From NCBI RefSeq assembly GCF_000372725.1, contig NW_005194951.1, positions 253,289 through 317,288 of the forward strand: a stretch of 64,000 nt of DNA. The letters run 5' to 3'. The position numbers were made by a program, and so were the translations under genes. The DNA comes from Emiliania huxleyi CCMP1516 (taxonomy: Eukaryota > Haptophyta > Isochrysidales > Noelaerhabdaceae). The notes under the pieces are model-generated. The model was not told the origin of the DNA, searched no databases, and worked only from the letters and a program-made list of their open reading frames with translations. Of this stretch, positions 63,931 through 64,000 are shown piece after piece (position 1 is the stretch's first letter; every line of letters begins with the position of its first letter).

Positions 63931-64000
63931 GCAAACCCGGCGCCAATTCTGTGTTGACGCAATCCCGAAATCAGGAGTTTCACAGAGAACTTTTTGTTGA

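Overview
The window is GC-rich nuclear DNA from a eukaryotic alga, most likely a haptophyte of the Emiliania/Gephyrocapsa or Prymnesium kind. This is inference from several things seen together: compact genes cut by many short introns, most of the introns I could resolve being GC-AG rather than GT-AG; introns filled with 10-11 bp minisatellites of the GACAC-N-TCC type; F-box/RCC1 families; secreted proteins with (Ser-Pro)n linkers; and a protein with a two-part plastid presequence. There are no operons. Genes lie on both strands and repeat debris fills the gaps. No tRNA, rRNA or CRISPR array was recognised.

Layout. 1-1979: nucleolar GTPase NOG1 (-, runs off the left edge). 2000-4100: retroelement debris. 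4111-5544: F-box/RCC1 gene A (+). 6443-8719: C-type-lectin membrane protein (+). 9235-10923: RCC1 gene B (-). 11260-11634: small membrane protein (+). 12246-13727: RCC1 gene C (-). 13250-14953: BTB protein (-). 15336-17263: LpxA-like acyltransferase (+, nine exons). 17.3-21.2 kb: repeats, minisatellites and a foldback element. 21199-22143: ankyrin protein (-). 22520-23997: LRR protein (+). 24.0-25.4 kb: repeats including a 312-bp inverted-repeat element. 25439-25801: small membrane protein (+). 25826-27591: GH27 alpha-galactosidase (+). 28209-31205: secreted prolyl-4-hydroxylase-like protein (-). 32559-33891: plastid CP12-like protein (-). 34654-36259: NADP-type glutamate dehydrogenase (+). 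36638-37711: methyltransferase (-). 39836-41274: RCC1 pseudogene D (-). 42692-43633: F-box/cytochrome b5 protein (+). 44737-45864: Asp/Asn beta-hydroxylase-like protein (+). 46.1-48.7 kb: SET-like/acidic ORF and an EF-hand/ShK-like gene (-). 49797-50261: thioredoxin-fold protein (-). 50481-50788: assembly gap. 50789-51620: SAM-like protein (-). 52713-54831: small membrane protein gene split by a 1.8-kb insertion (+). 55721-57205: J-domain/WD40 protein (+). 58370-61810: acetohydroxyacid synthase (+, ten exons). 62695-63930: trypsin-like protease (-).

The strongest unusual signal is in the introns. In the LpxA, ALS, NOG1 and GH27 genes many introns are bounded by direct repeats of exon sequence with a period near 70 bp (65-109 in most cases). 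One copy supplies a donor, usually GC, and the next copy follows or carries the acceptor AG. This is what intron birth by tandem duplication would leave behind. Frame-consistent models of LpxA (321 aa) and ALS (630 aa) can be built on it. A second theme is a set of short retroelement-like insertions with target-site duplications and family-specific tetranucleotide tails, several lying directly upstream of the intronless F-box/RCC1 paralogues.

Most genes are unrelated housekeeping or accessory genes. Nitrogen and amino-acid metabolism is represented by GDH and ALS. Exon borders are from hand translation only and no transcript data were available.
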